Shown: positions 38,889 to 53,800 of the stretch, one piece after another
How positions within the stretch are numbered: the first letter of the stretch is position 1
How the letters are laid out: every line of letters starts with the position of its first letter
DNA from: Hippopus hippopus
Taxonomy: Eukaryota > Mollusca > Bivalvia > Cardiida > Cardiidae
Direction: 5' to 3'
DNA: 64,000 bases
Assembly: GCA_946811185.2 (NCBI GenBank)
Contig: OX328102.1
Location: forward strand, 12,029,194 to 12,093,193
Position numbers and translations under genes: made by a program
The notes under the pieces: model-generated
What the model was told of the DNA's origin: nothing
Databases searched by the model: none
The model's input: only the letters and a program-made list of their open reading frames with translations

Positions 38889-41800
38889 CTGCAACAAATC
38901 CAAGAGTTTTTAGTTCTTTACCAGGTTACAAATTTTCATGCTTGTCCATGTTGAAAGTGTTTACACACAACAAACTAAATGTTGCTCAAATGATGAAAAT
39001 TGTCTATGTATGGGTAAAAATACATGTACTGGTCCATACAACATACTTGCCTACTCAATTTATACTTGCATCATACGATTTGCCTAATCCTTTACAAAAC
39101 AATCCAGGGTCCGTAGTTACCAACCATACATTCTTAGTCTTTTTCTCAAGAATTTTCAAAACTTGAAAGTAAAGCAAGTTCTGATTGGTTAAACCAAATG
39201 CTAAACCATTTGGTTTAGCCAATCAAAACTTACTTTACTTTCTAAATCTAGAATAGGACAAGGCACATTCTTAGAATGGTTGGTGAATATGGGCCAAGAA
39301 TTTTAATGACCCTGATGTAACGAAAACATTGTGAGAAAAGGAGAAAGCCATGTTACCAAAGTCCTCAAAACTTGAAATTGTGTGGTAAAGAGTTAAAGGC
39401 CCTATAGAATAAACCTTTAGAAAACATCGTGGGAAAAGGAGAAAATGCTGATAACCTTTTTCTATAGTGTTTTCCACCAATTCACAGAAAAGTCTTATCC
39501 ATTGAGTCACATTTAACTTGTTGTCCACAAATAATTTCAACTATGGATGGGTCTAAAATTTTGTTGTCTGGTAACTTTTGTGGGTGCCACAAGGACAGGC
39601 TCTTTCTCTATTCTGAAAGCTACAGTGATTGGCTACACTTACCCTAAAGTGTCTTGTGTATTTCTTTATTGCAGACTTCATACTGCGAATCTCATGTTGT
39701 AAGGCTTCAATTTTCTTCTGAAGTTCAGCATACATTCTAAAATTTAAAAAAATGTGTAAATGCAACTATGCACTGACAATACCATGTTTAAACAAACCTG
39801 AGGAAGAAAAGCTATTAAAGACATCATAGGAAAAGGAGAAAATACTGGTAACCAACATTTTCTCCTTTTCTAATACTGTTTCAACCGTTTCAAGGACAGC
39901 TATTGAAGTCTGATCTTGGATCTACTGTTCAGTAATGTGTGCTCATGGTTTTGCAATAGGATGTTTTCTGAGCCATTATTTCATCAGAAAGCATGTAGTG
40001 GAGAAGGACTATGAGGCAGCGATGGTATTTGAAGACATCATAGAAAAAGGAGAAATACTCGTTACTGACATTTTCTCCTTTTCCCAACGTGCTTTCTACC
40101 ATTTCAAGAACAGTTATTGAAAGCATCACAAGAATAGGCCAAAATGCTGCTTACAAGCATTTTCTCCTTTTTCCCATTATGTTTTCTACCCTTTCAAAGA
40201 TAGATCCTGTCATTAGCACCAAATTTCATCTGTTGTATGGACATATCTCCAATATGTATGGGTCTCAAATTTGGATGTTTACCAAAATTTTGACCTACAA
40301 TTGTGTATTTTCCGGCAACTGGACAGTTTGTACCTGGACAATTAGTACCAGGCCAATTTGTACCCTATTTTAGGGTCTACTAGGAACTGTAATAACTACA
40401 ATCTCTAGTGACTATATAGGATCTGAAGTTCAATCTACTCACAAATGCCAAGCCAGGAAATGATGATGTATCTCCTCCATTTTTTTACAGCAGTGGTCCT
40501 TCCATAGATTCTTAGATTTTGTGTACAGCCGGAGTACCTCCTGTCTGTGAAATGAAATAAAAGGTTATACTAGAACTTGTTTTTCTAAAAAAAAAAACAG
40601 ACGTCTCCCCCCTTTTTGGTGTCAGAAGGATTGATATGCCACAAAGGCAATTTCTAACTGAAATAATGGTCATTTTTCTCAAACGGTTTTCGAGTTATAG
40701 ATCGGACACGAAATTGTACATAAAATGAGTAAGGAAAATAATCAAAGGGAAACAACTTAAAAAAAATACAAGCCAGAGTTATGGTTCTTGTGCATGACAC
40801 TTTGTGTCATGGTGCTTTACAAATGTGTGAAATTTTATCAAAATATCTTAAAAGGTTTTCGAGTAATAGAGCGGACACGATTTGTGAAGGAAAATAATCA
40901 AAGTGAAATAACTCGAAAAATATACAAGCCAGAGTTATGGTTCTTGTGCATGACACTTCATCTCATAATGCTTTACAAATGTGTGAAGTTTTATCAAAAT
41001 ATCTTAAAAGGTTTTCGAGTTATAGAGCAGACATGATTTGTGACGGACAGACAGACGGTCAGACGAACGGATGCACAGGGAAAAACAATATGTCTCCCGA
41101 CCCTGATGGGGGGAGACACAATGAGGTAAATCCTTTTGGTGGTGCTTAGCCTAGGTAGGGCAGTCAGTAGCATGCAGAACTTGAGGCCAAGGAGTTGCTG
41201 GTTCAAATCCCCAGCTCCCTAAATTTCTGTCAGAGGACTGGTGGTAGTTATTGTGACAGTGTTCATTCCTCTCTCACAAGTAATCATTTTTTCAAAGATA
41301 GTTACGTGGAAAAGTGGCTTGGGAAGAATATTTTGCCAAGCATGGATAGGTGTACCGACTGCCAAGATTTAACTTAAATAATACTGAAAACAGGATTAAA
41401 AACCATACAATTAATCAATCAATCTTAAAGTGGTAAATGAATAAGATGGCCCTTTTCAATTGGAAACTCCAGGTAATTTTTATTTCCAGGTTGTTTGGGC
41501 CAAAATAAGTGTTACAGTAGTAGTGTAGGTCCAAGATCAGACTGCAGGTTGTGTGAAGTCTGATCTTGATCTACTCTCTCCACAAGAGCAACTTAGGTCG
41601 GTTCCAGAACTTTAACAGTTAACCAGCTTGTGTGTACATGTGATACTGAATCCTATTGGAAGAGTGCACTGCAGAATCAGTCTATATTTTTGTAATCTCG
41701 TCCAAAATATAGACTGGTTCTGCATCGTATGAATCCAGTTGGATTCAGTATTGTACCAAATTGTAAAATCATCTGTAAAATTGCTTTTGATCTGGACAAG

Positions 41801-44800
41801 TCTAAATTTTGTTGTGTGGCAAAAAGTTAAATGACCGCTTTATTTCTAATTTATGTATTGACTTAACTCTTCTTCAAACAACAAAATTTTTTACCCATTG
41901 AAATTGAAAGCATTTGCAGACAACACATCAAAGGTGGCTGAAACTAAGGTATTTGTCTTTGACAGGGTAGAAACCATTGTTGGAATAAATGCTGTTTTTC
42001 AACATTTTCTCCTTTTCCAACAATGGTTTAAAAAGCATTCTCCCTAAGGGTTGCTAAAACTGTGCTTTACTTACCTGTCAAATTTATGTAACCTTTCTTC
42101 ATGGTAAGGAATACTGCGAGAAGATTTCCTTCTCTGTTCAAATTTGGATTTCATCTCTTTGGCTTGCTCCAGCCATCTTGCTATTTTCTTCTGACTGAAA
42201 ATTTAAAAGATGTACCAGTAATGTACAATAATATTCGGCCAGGGTTTTCCAAGATGTACAATAAAATTTTGCATTCGGCTAAAATTTTTAGATTTGTTTA
42301 TAGAAGAGTATAAAGCATTTTGGGAAACGGACAAAATGTTGGTTACCAGCATTTTCTCCCTTTTCTTCATTTTTTTCAAAAGCCTTCTCACCCAGGGTTG
42401 TTAAAAGTTGGGATTGTCTGGTAAAGATTGAAATAACAAAAAGAATCAAAACTTTCAAAAGATGACCCAACTCATTAACCCTTTACCACATGACAAAATT
42501 TTAGACTTGTTCAACTTGGTAATATTTACAAACCATATTTTAAATGCAAGTAAAATGATTGAATTTGCCTTCGAAAATAAAGAAGACATTGTAGGATAAG
42601 GAGAAAATGCTGGTTACCAACATTTTCTCCTTTTTCCACAATGTCTTCAAAAGGCCTCTTTCCAAGTGTCATTTACACTTAATTAAGCCATCAGTACACA
42701 AGCCCAACTTTTAACGACCCTGAAAGAGAAGGATTTGGAAAATTGTGGGAAAAGGTGAAAATGCTGCATTTTCACCTTTTCCCACATTTTTTTCTAACCT
42801 TTCACAGACAAATCCCACTGTTTCTGCCACATTTAATTTGTCGTCTGCAAATGCTTTCAATTTGGATCAGTCTAAAATGTTGTCATCTGGTAAAGAGTAA
42901 ACAGACTAAAACCCAGAATCTATGTTTATACATTATTTACCATTTTTCCGAACATCCTTCCAAGAATAATCTCCCTCCATCATCTGTGTGGGTGTCCTGT
43001 ATAAACTTCATGTATCCGCTACATGTGTTAATCTTCTGTTTTAACTGAAAAAAATGGATTGTTTGTGAAAATAAGAAAAAAATTAAACTTTTGCCAAATT
43101 ATCCTGTTTCACCACCATGAAGAAGAAAGCACTTTAAAACATTGTTGAACAAGACAAAAACACTCATAATCATATACCCACATCAAGTGTTAATCTGCTG
43201 TTAACTTAAGATACAGTATCACTGTGAATATGAGAATCAAACCTTAAACAAACAGAAGGCTTTTGAAAATATTGTAAAAGGAGAAAATGCTAGTAACAAG
43301 TAATATCTCCTTTCTCCATTACTACCCCGAGATCTTACCATTCAAGCTGTATTGCTTTTAGAGATCCTCTGTAAGTCTCATTTCTAAGACATTGCTGACA
43401 CAAATTTCTTTGTAAAATTAACCATCAGAATTGGTGATCCCTACAAGGATCTTATCATCTTTAGATTCCAAACTAACTCATTATAAGCAATAAGTTATCA
43501 GTTCCTTGGAACTTTTTTTGTCCATAGTGTACCTGTCAAAGAATCAAATATGCTGCATGTAAATTTCAATACACATGTATATATAGGCCTATGTTTTTTA
43601 CATCATGAACTATGATTCTTGAGACAAAGTTGAGTTAAAAAAAACCTGAGAGTTATTAGCTACGAGGGAAGTTCGATATGTAATGTGTATTGTACGGTAT
43701 CTCAAAAGCATTCGACTCAAATAGTGAAATGAACATTACATCCCTTCAAAGTATTCTCCGCGGTTTGAAATACATAATTTCAATCTCTGAATCCATTTCT
43801 GAAATGCGTCACGGTACGCTGATTTAGGTAGACCTCTGAGGCACTGACTGATGACTGAGCCAAGGGCTTGTCGGGACTTGTAACGACGACCAGATAAGAA
43901 CTTTTTAAGTTTAGGAAAAAGTCGCATGGGGCTAGATCTGGAGAGTATGGTGGGTGTGGCAAGATGGTAACCTTCTCTGACTTCAAAAATTGCTTCACAA
44001 GCTCAGATGTATGTGATGGAGCATTATCATGAAGTAGACGAACATACCTAAATCCTGACACTGGGCGTCGTTTAAGATAATATTTCTTGACCTTTTTTAG
44101 TATAACATCTCGGTAGTACCGACCTGTAACACTTTTGCCCTTCGGCACCGGAATTTGTACGGCTATACCATCACATGAGAAGAATATGCAATAAAGAACC
44201 TTCTTTGTGCTTGTGCTTCTTTTGGCAACTACAGGCCTTCTACCGTGTTTAGTTAGCCATATTCTGTTTCCAATTTTTCTTACTGGTTCGAAATAGTGAA
44301 CCCATGTTTTGTCACCAGTAACAATGTTTGCAAATTGTCTTTGATTGAATTTGGGTAACATTTTGAGCAATTGCTTAGCGGTTTGTACTCGTACCCGTTT
44401 TTGGTCATCTGTCAATATATGAGGTATCTATCTTGCAGAAATCTTTCGTACTTTCAAAATACGCTTCAAAATGAAATGCACCCGCGATAGCAATATGCCA
44501 ACAGCGTTGGCAATATCACGAATCGTGTATCTGCCATCACTTTCAATTATTTCCCTGACTTTTGAGACATTTGCCTTGCCTGTTAGTCACAGGTCGGCCA
44601 GATTTTGCTGCATCTTTGACGGACTCTGTGCCAGTCATAAATTTCTATCTCCAACTAGAACTGTCTCATAAGATACCTTATCAGACCCATAAACTTCCCC
44701 CAACTCAGTAAAAATCTGCATTACCAAATGACTGAGTTCTGTGCGAACTTTTATATAAGCTCTAATTTCTTTAATATTCTTAATCCGTTTCCCAACCATT

Positions 44801-47800
44801 TTTACAACAGTGGTCAACGACTAGCTCTATTGAAATGACTATAAGTTTAAAACTATGTGGAGCTGAAGGCTCGTGTTTATACCGTTGGAAAGGTATTGAA
44901 TAGAGCTATTCAAGCGTATCATCATCCACGAAATCGTGCAAAGCGTTATTGCGCTGTGGTACAATACACATTACATATCGAACAGCCCTCGTATGTAGGT
45001 AAAATCTAATTAGACTCTTCTACAAAAAAATGTTATTAAGCTCACCAAAGGCTCACTTAATAACATTTTTTTCGGACTAGTTTGATAAAAAATTCATCTC
45101 AAATGCTGACCTGTGTGTGTAGTTTGGGCCAGTGGCCTTAATTCTAAATTAAAGATTGACTAAAGGACTCACCCCCTCTATTGTAATTCCGTCTGCTGGA
45201 GACAAGCACTGAAGTCCTCCATTTGCCATGATAGCTGCATGTATATGTCTCATGTCTTTAACTCTGTCTCTGTACAGACTGACCTCGGTCTCTAAACGGT
45301 TTAATAGCAGCTCCTTCCATCTTCTACAAGTATAATCAAGTCAATTATACAATTTCCTATCTGTGTGTTTGTTTGCTTGGTGTTGAATACTATTAGTCAC
45401 ACATTCATGCTTTCCTGGAGTTTCTTTTACCAGCACTTTACATAATATTCATTCCAAGACACTGACTGCTTTCCCAAATAAACATTTCACAGACAAATCC
45501 CATCATTTGTGCCACACTTAGTGGTCGCCTGCACATGCTTTCAATTTGGACTGATTTAAATTTGCTGTTTGGCAAAGAGTTCATTGTATGCCTTGACTTT
45601 TTATTATACCAAACAACAAAATTCAAGATTCGTCCATACTAAAAGAGTTTGCAGACATCAAACCAAATCTGTTTCCAACCACTGGATTTGTCTTTGGAGG
45701 GTAGGCAATTATGAGAAAATGCTAAACACTAGCATTTTTCTTCTTTTTGCACAATGTTTTAAAAGACTTTTCTTTCTTATGGTCACTTGAGATTGTTGGG
45801 TAAAGAGTTCATCAATCTACAGTGGACACCATTTTTCAGGCTAACAATTCTTACAATTAGACAGCCTTATAGCCATCTACCACAATATGTTTTTGTATTT
45901 ACTGTGCTCTCAGTTTTACTACATTTATTTGTGTTTGAATGACCACAGGTATTTTCTTTGACAAACTTCACTCTCTAAAAAATGAGATCAAGATGTCCAA
46001 ATATATTACTGTATAAGTGTTTTTTTTTCTGCAGGTTCCAAATTCTGCCTTTGTTTCCAAAAAGAGGGGTGTTCAAATTTCTGCGAACCTTATTTCTGCG
46101 ATGTACAGACTGAGCAGTTTTGGTATTTAATATCTGCTGCAGTTGAATTATGAGATTTACAGTTGACAGCAATCTTCTTTTGTTTCTCGAGACTTTTGGC
46201 TATGTATAAATATGGGATAGATATCCCCACCAGGTGGTCTTAAGATACTACCCTACGATCGACAGTTTTGTTATCTATACATGTATCAACACAATTTTGA
46301 GTTTCCCTAGTTGTAAATCTGTGGTAGACAACAATACCATAATTTGACTTAAGTAAAATGGTAAGTGTTGCCCTATTGTCATGTTTGAAATGTGAAAATA
46401 TGACTCGTGGTGATTTTAACATTTAGGTGCCAAAACAAGTACAGGTAGAATACCGAAGTTAAAATCAGCAATTATATAAAATGGGGCCTGCTACTTAGAT
46501 GTTAAATCTTCATTAACAGATGTAATCTGACATTTACCGGTATTAAGAAGTCGTATTTGATCGATATTTCCTGAAGATCAATGTAATTCTATGAACATTG
46601 CCATTTTAGAGCGGGATTGACCACACTGGTGTTTTTATACAAAACCCTATAACCCGAAGTCATCCATGTGTTTTATGCTGTTTTGTCGAAAGGCACAATC
46701 GGACATTATAATCCGCGTGTTTATTTTCTGCAGCCTTGAATTGGTTCGCAGAAAAAGCAGAAATTAAACACCCGCAGAAAAAATGCTTATACGGTATTTG
46801 GCAACACAGCTCCCAGTCATTTGTCCATATTTTGTGCAAATTTCTAAACTGGGATGGAATAAGTTGTTACTTTTATTATTGCCTGCAGTAATTTTTCTTC
46901 TGTTTGATACAAAGAACATGACAACTGGACTACTAGTCATATTTCACATGGCTAAACATCTACATTTTGGGCTTAACTCTTTACCAAAGGACAACATTTT
47001 AAGACTCAACCAAATTGAAAGAAGTTGCAGAAAACAAAATTAGGTGGGAATAAAATAATGAGATTCCTTTCTGACAGAATACAAGACGTTGTGAAAAAAA
47101 AGAGAAAATGCTGGTTACAAGTATTTTTTCTTTCTCCTTTTCCTACAATGTTTTCCAAAGCCTCCTAACTCAGGGTCGTTAAAACTTGGGATTGTGTGGT
47201 AAAGGGTTAAAATGTCTGATGCTTTGAGAGGTATTCTGGATAATACAACTTAAAAATTGTGTGTGGGTCTTTTATTTATGATTAAATCTTCACCAATCTA
47301 TAAAATACTAGACTTGTCCAAACTGAAAGCATCTACAGACAATAAATAAAACATGGTTCATATGATTGGGTTTGTCATTGAAAGGGTAGTAAACATTTTA
47401 GGAAATGGAGAAAATGCAATGTTTTCAAAATCCTTCTTTCTCAGGCTTGTTAAAACTTGAGATTGTTTGGTAAAGGGTTAAAGATGTACATTTCATCTAT
47501 TTGCTATCCTAATAATAGATACAATTGCCAAAAGAAGTCCTTGATGACTGGAGATGGTTAAATTATTTAAATGTTCAAAGGTCTGAAAGATCTTTTAACA
47601 ACACTATAGCAATAATCCAACTATAAATCCAACTGAAAGTAGTTTCAGCATTAAAAAAGGCTTGAAGTTCTTACTCTGTTCTGTTTATAGTTTTTTCAAA
47701 CAATTCCTGGGTAAGACAGCCCTTTTGTATGAAGTACTGTGAGAGGGCAATCTCTTCACATATAGCTCTAGCCACACGGTAATCTTCATCTAGACTGAGA

Positions 47801-50800
47801 GCATTACTGGAAAACTTCAGCTCTAAATCTGAAAGTTAAGAGATGATACTCGAATATATGTGATATGATATATATATACACTTTTTTTTCTTTGACTCAT
47901 TACAAAAAAAAAAAAAGATTTTTATATATAATTGAGCCATGCTCTGTGAAACGTTGGCTTGATACATCTGCAAAAAGTATCGACCCAGGTCAGCCTGCGC
48001 AGTTCGCTCAGGCTGACCTTGGCTGAACTTTTTTACAATTGATTAATTTTCTGCATGTCAAAGGACAATTCTACTTAATGACTCAGATGGATCTTGGACA
48101 AAATGCATTTAAAGAATCCATAGTGATATGATGACTTGCTTGGTATAATTCATCATAGAGATGCATTGAGCCTTCTTTTGCCAGAGCAGGGCTCATATAC
48201 TATTGTTGTCCAGTTAATACAATTTTCTCTTATTTTCTACAATTTTTGAAAAGTTTTCCTCCCTAAAGGTTGTTAAAACTTAAGATTGTTTGGTACAGAG
48301 TTAATAGTCATGTTCCAGCAAGCTATCAATTTAAAGACATATACCTCCATGAGGCAGTTTATACCATGCCATGCTTTCGTCTGGTGTAACACAGGCATCC
48401 AATCCAGTGGAGCGAATCATTACCAATGGTGTCTCCATGCTCATTTTTGGGTACAAACTGACAGGGTCCGTTTCCTTGATGATGTCCCGTAAACTACACT
48501 CCTCGTAATTGATCAGCTGTTGTTTCTTGGGAATGTTTGTTTCATCATAGATGCCGTCTTGTACATCGGAATACCTGTGAATCGTAGACAAAAATCACGA
48601 TTTACTTTCAGAAAATATTCAAGTAAGTTGAATGTTTTGATAGCGATTGCAGCATTTTCTCCTTTTCCAAAAATATTTTTATCCTTTTACCACACAATCC
48701 CAAGTTTAAACAACCCTGAAAGAGAAGGCTTTTGAAGACATTGTGGGAAAAGGAGAAAATGCTGGTCACCAGCATTTTCTCCTTTTCCCACAATGTTTTC
48801 TTCTCTATCAAAAACAAAAATCATTATTTGAGCTGAATTTAATTTGTTTTCTGCAAAGGCTTTGAGTTTGGTAAAGTCCAAAATTTTGACGTTTGGAAAA
48901 GTGTTAAAGGTTCCTTCATCAGGGATGTTACAATATTAGAGTGTTTGGTAAAGGGTTTCTAAACCAACAACACAATAACATCAGGTTGATTGAGTGACTG
49001 AATGGTGGAATGGTTTAACTCTTTACCAATCGTCAAGTTGTACACTCATCCAAATTCAAAGCATGTGCAGATGACAAATCTAATATGAATCAAATGATGA
49101 AATTTGTCTCTGATGGAGTAGTAAACATCGTGGGAAAAAGAGAAAATGCTGGTTACCAGTATCTTGTCCGTTTCCCTCTACATGTATGTTTTCAAAAGGC
49201 TTCATTCTCAAGGTCTTCAAAAATCGGGATTGTGTGGTAAAGGGTTATCACGCTCCTTTCAACATTATTTCAGTCATATCATAGCAACAGCTCACTTATT
49301 CATGAATTTCCTGGACTTCATCTCACCAGTACAAGGCATGAGTTGTGAAGCATCTTGCCTAAAGACAGTCCCTAAAAAAACTTAGTGCCTCCAGTGAGGT
49401 TCGAGCCTGGGGCCTCCAGGTGACCAGTCCTCTTTTACCACTGAGCCAAGCAGGACCCTAACATCAGGTTGAACTTGCGATCAATCTCAGAAGAAGCAAC
49501 TGCTTACATTTTGAGGGCAAACACAGACAATCTTATAAACTAAATTCTTACAAACTTACACACAATCTGGCTTCAAGTACAGTCGAAAATGCTTGGCAGA
49601 TGTTGTTGAAAAGATGTAAATAACACGTCTGCTGCAAATGTCGTCTGCTTCCCTGAAAAACTGGTCAAAGGTTATTGCTTGTTTTGGATCACTTTCCATC
49701 AGTCTGGCTAGAATGCTTGTCAGAGTGCCCTTCAACCATCTAAAAGAAAAGGAATGAAAAATGAAATGAGCCATGTCCTGTAAAAAGAGGTCTTAATGCA
49801 TCTGCGCATGCATTACTTGTGTTCAAACATTTGGTAAATTTTATGCATTGTGAAGGAACATTCTACTTCAGGATTCAACTGGTTGTTAGACAAAATTGAT
49901 TTCATGGATGCATAGTTTTGTGGTAACTTGCCTGGCATATTGCATCACAGACATGCATTAACCCTTTCCAAGATAAGCCCTGATTTTTACAGCTCTGATG
50001 TTGAAGGCATTTAAAACATTGTGGAAAAAGGAGAAAATGCTCATAATGAGCATTTTCTCCGTTTTCCACAGTGTTTTCTTCCCTTACAGATAAAAATACA
50101 ACCTTTATAGCCACTCTAAGTTTGTTGTCTGCAAATTCTTTCAATTTCAGCAGACCAAAATTACCTCATCTGGTAAAGAGTTAAACTCCCTTTTCATAGA
50201 GCATTGCTGAAATGTGCTAATCCTTGTAACTACCTGAGGTAGAACCGAAGAAAGCTTTTGAAAACTCTTTTGGAAATGAGAAAATGCCGGTTTCTGGCAT
50301 TTTCTTCTTTTCTCATAATGCTTTTTTTTTCAACCTTTCAAAGACAAATTTTTTAATTTGGGTCAAATTTAATTTGTCACATGCAGATGCTTTCAATATG
50401 GCAAATTGTAAAATCTTTAACTTAGAAATCAGCACTGTTTTCATTTTCCACAATGTGATCTACCCTTTTCAAGACAAATTCCAATATAAGAGTAACATTT
50501 AAATTGAATTCTGCATACACTTTCAATATGGATGGTTCGAAAATGTTCTCTGGTGCTCACTTAAACTTTTACCACATAATAAAAATTTAGAGTTGTCCAA
50601 TTTGAAAGCATTTGCAGACAACAATTAAAGTGTGGCTGAAATTTTGAGATTTGGCTGTGAAAGAGTAGAAAACATTGTGGGAAAAGGAGAAAATGCTGAT
50701 TACTAGCATTTTCTCTTTTTCCCAATATATTTTCTTATTCTTTAGAGTTGTTAAAACTCAGGATAATGTGGTATAGGGTTAAGGTTTATCAAAGACTGAC

Positions 50801-53800
50801 CTTGACAATCTACATGTAGCTGGCAGTTCTTTGGTCCACTTTACCTCTCCGTCACAAGAATATTGCTCCCCTGAGATCACCCCAAACTCTTTACTTGCAA
50901 TCATTTTAAACCTGTAACAGAATGTTATATCGGCTATCTCATGTTTGTATATTATTTCATCATTTTACCTTTTTATGTCTCCCATACATGAGCCATGCTC
51001 TGTGAAAAGAGGATTTAATGCATCTGCAAAAAGTATGGATCCATGCCAGCCTGTACAGTCTGTGCAGACTGGCATGGGTTGAAACTGTTTGCTATTTGTA
51101 AATTTTCTGCATATTAAAGGACCATTCTACCTAATGATTTAATCGGTTGTTAGACAAAATAAAATTTATTAATCCCTACTTACACGATGACTTATTTGGT
51201 ATAATGCATCATGGAGATTTGTGCAGTGTTATCATGATCTTCTTAAAAAAAAAAAAAAAAACGATTTTATCAGTTCTGCAAGCTCTTGAACCCTGAACCA
51301 CACAATGCTGACTTTTAACAATCCTGAGGAAGAAGCCTTCTGAAAACATTGAAGGAATAGGAGAAAATGCTGGTAACCAGCATTTTCTCCTTTTCCCACA
51401 ATGTTTTCTACCCTTCTCAGAACAAATTTCAATTTTTGAGTCACAATTATTTTCTTGTCTGCAAATGCTTTCAATTTGGGTAAGCTTGGAATTTTGTCTT
51501 CTGGTAAATGGTTAACTCTTTACCACACAACCTCAAGTTTTAACCTTTTCCCATACAATCACAAAACTTTCAACAACTCTGAGAAAGAAAGCTTATGAAA
51601 CTGTTGCGGGAAAAGGAGAAAAATCCTGGTAGCCAGTATTTTCTCATTGCCCCAAAACATTTTCAAAAGGCTATTCCGCCAGTAATTCTTTACAAAATTT
51701 TTTACAAAATTCTTTACGAAATTACAAAACTCTAGACTTATCCAAATTGAAAGCATTTGCAGTGGACAAATCAAATGTGATGCAAATGATGAAATTTGTC
51801 CTTGAGAGGGCAGAAAACATTGTTGGAAAAGGAGAGAGACAATTACCATTATTTCAGCTACATATAATTTGTCATCTGCAAATGCTTTCAGTTTCAACAA
51901 GGCTTAAATCCTATTGTTTATTAGAGCATTAAAACAGCTCTCAAGACAGTATAGAATCAAAGGCTGATGGTTTCCTCACATCAAATGATGATCATTTCTG
52001 CCATAATATGGTTGAAAGGGCACTTTCCCAGTAGCCGCATGATAAAGTGTGGCCCCTAAACTCCACAGGTCAGCCCCTGCATCAAATTCTCTGGACATCC
52101 CATGGTCTATGAAAGCCGCTTTGAAAATATCTGGATGCTGCAATATGAATGGAATCAATGAATGATCATATTAAAGAAAGCTCAAGACAATTTCACATAT
52201 TTTTACAGACAGGGAAAATTAACCGTTTACTACACAACCCTGAGCTTTGCTGACTCTGAGACGGAAGCCATTTGAAAACATTGTGGGAAAAAGAGAAAAT
52301 GCTGGTAAACAGCATTTTCTCCTTTTCCCACAAAGTTTTCTACCTTATCAAAGGAAATTTCCATCATTTGAGCTACAATAAATTGTGGTTTGCAAAATGC
52401 TTTCAATTTGGACAAGACAACCTAATTGTTATTTTGTAAAGAGTTATGATCTGAAGGTACAGAATAAGCAATTTGATCTTGACTCTGATATTTTTGCGAG
52501 TTAGTTACATTCAGAGGTTCTGCATTAGAATCTTACCTTGGTGTGAGTGTCAGTTAGGTTTCTATCACATATTCCAACTTGGTGTGAGTATCAGTGAAGT
52601 TTCTATCACATATTCCAACCTTGTATGAGTACCTTTTGTGTTTCTGTCACATATTCCAACTTGGTGTGAGTAAAAGTTAGGTTTCTATCACATATCCCAA
52701 CTTGGTGTGAATACCTGTTAGGTTTTTATCACATAGCCCAACATGGTGTGAGTACCTGTTAGGTTTCTATCACATATTCCAACTTGGTGTGAGTATAAGT
52801 TAGGTTTCTATCACATATCCCAACTTGGTGTGAGTATCAGTTAGGTTTCTATCACATATTTCAACTTGGTGTGAGTACCTGTTAGGTTTCTATCAAGTAT
52901 TTATTTCCCATGTTTTCTACACTTTCAAGACACAAATCGCTACATTTGATCCACATCTAATTTTTCGTCCTCAAACGCTTTCAATATGGACTATTCAAAA
53001 ATGTTTTCATCTGGTAAAGAGATAACTACAAAATTTTAGCCTCGTCTAAACTGAAAATATTTGCAGGTGACAAATCAAATGTTACCTGGAACATGAATTT
53101 TTTTCTTTCAAAGGGTAGAAAACAATGTAGGAAAAGGAGGAAATGCTGGTTACCAGCAATGTTGTCTCCCACAATGTTTTTAAAAGAGGTCTTCCACAGT
53201 TGGGATTGTGTGATACGTGTTAGCCCTTAAAGCGCCTTTCACAACTACACTTACTTTTGCAGCCAGTGCACATCAAGATCAGACTGCACAAAACATGCAG
53301 TCTGATCTTTGATCTACACTGCCCACTTTATTGTAGACATTCAAGACAAAATCAACCTTGACATTGCATTTACTGTGGTCTTATTTCTAGATCTGAAATG
53401 TCTGTAGGGTTTATTCTGTGCTCTATGGGTTAACCTTTTACCAGACAACAAAATTTTCGCAGTGCCAAAATTGAAAGCATTTGCAGACTAGAAACTAAGT
53501 GAAACTCAAAACATGAAATATGTCTATCATAGGATAGAAAACATTAAGAGATGGAGAAAATCCTGGTTACCAGCATTTTCTCCTTTTCCCACACTGTTTT
53601 CCAAGGGAGTCTTCCTCATGGTCATTAAAAGTCTGGATTGTGTGATAAGAGTTAACTCTTTACCAAAAGACAAAATTTCAGACCTCTCCAAATTGAAAGC
53701 AAGGGCAGATGCCATTTTAAATGTGGCAAAAATGATGGGATTTAGTCTGTGAAAGGTAGAAAACATTGTTGGAAAAGGAGAAAATGCTGGTTACTGGCAT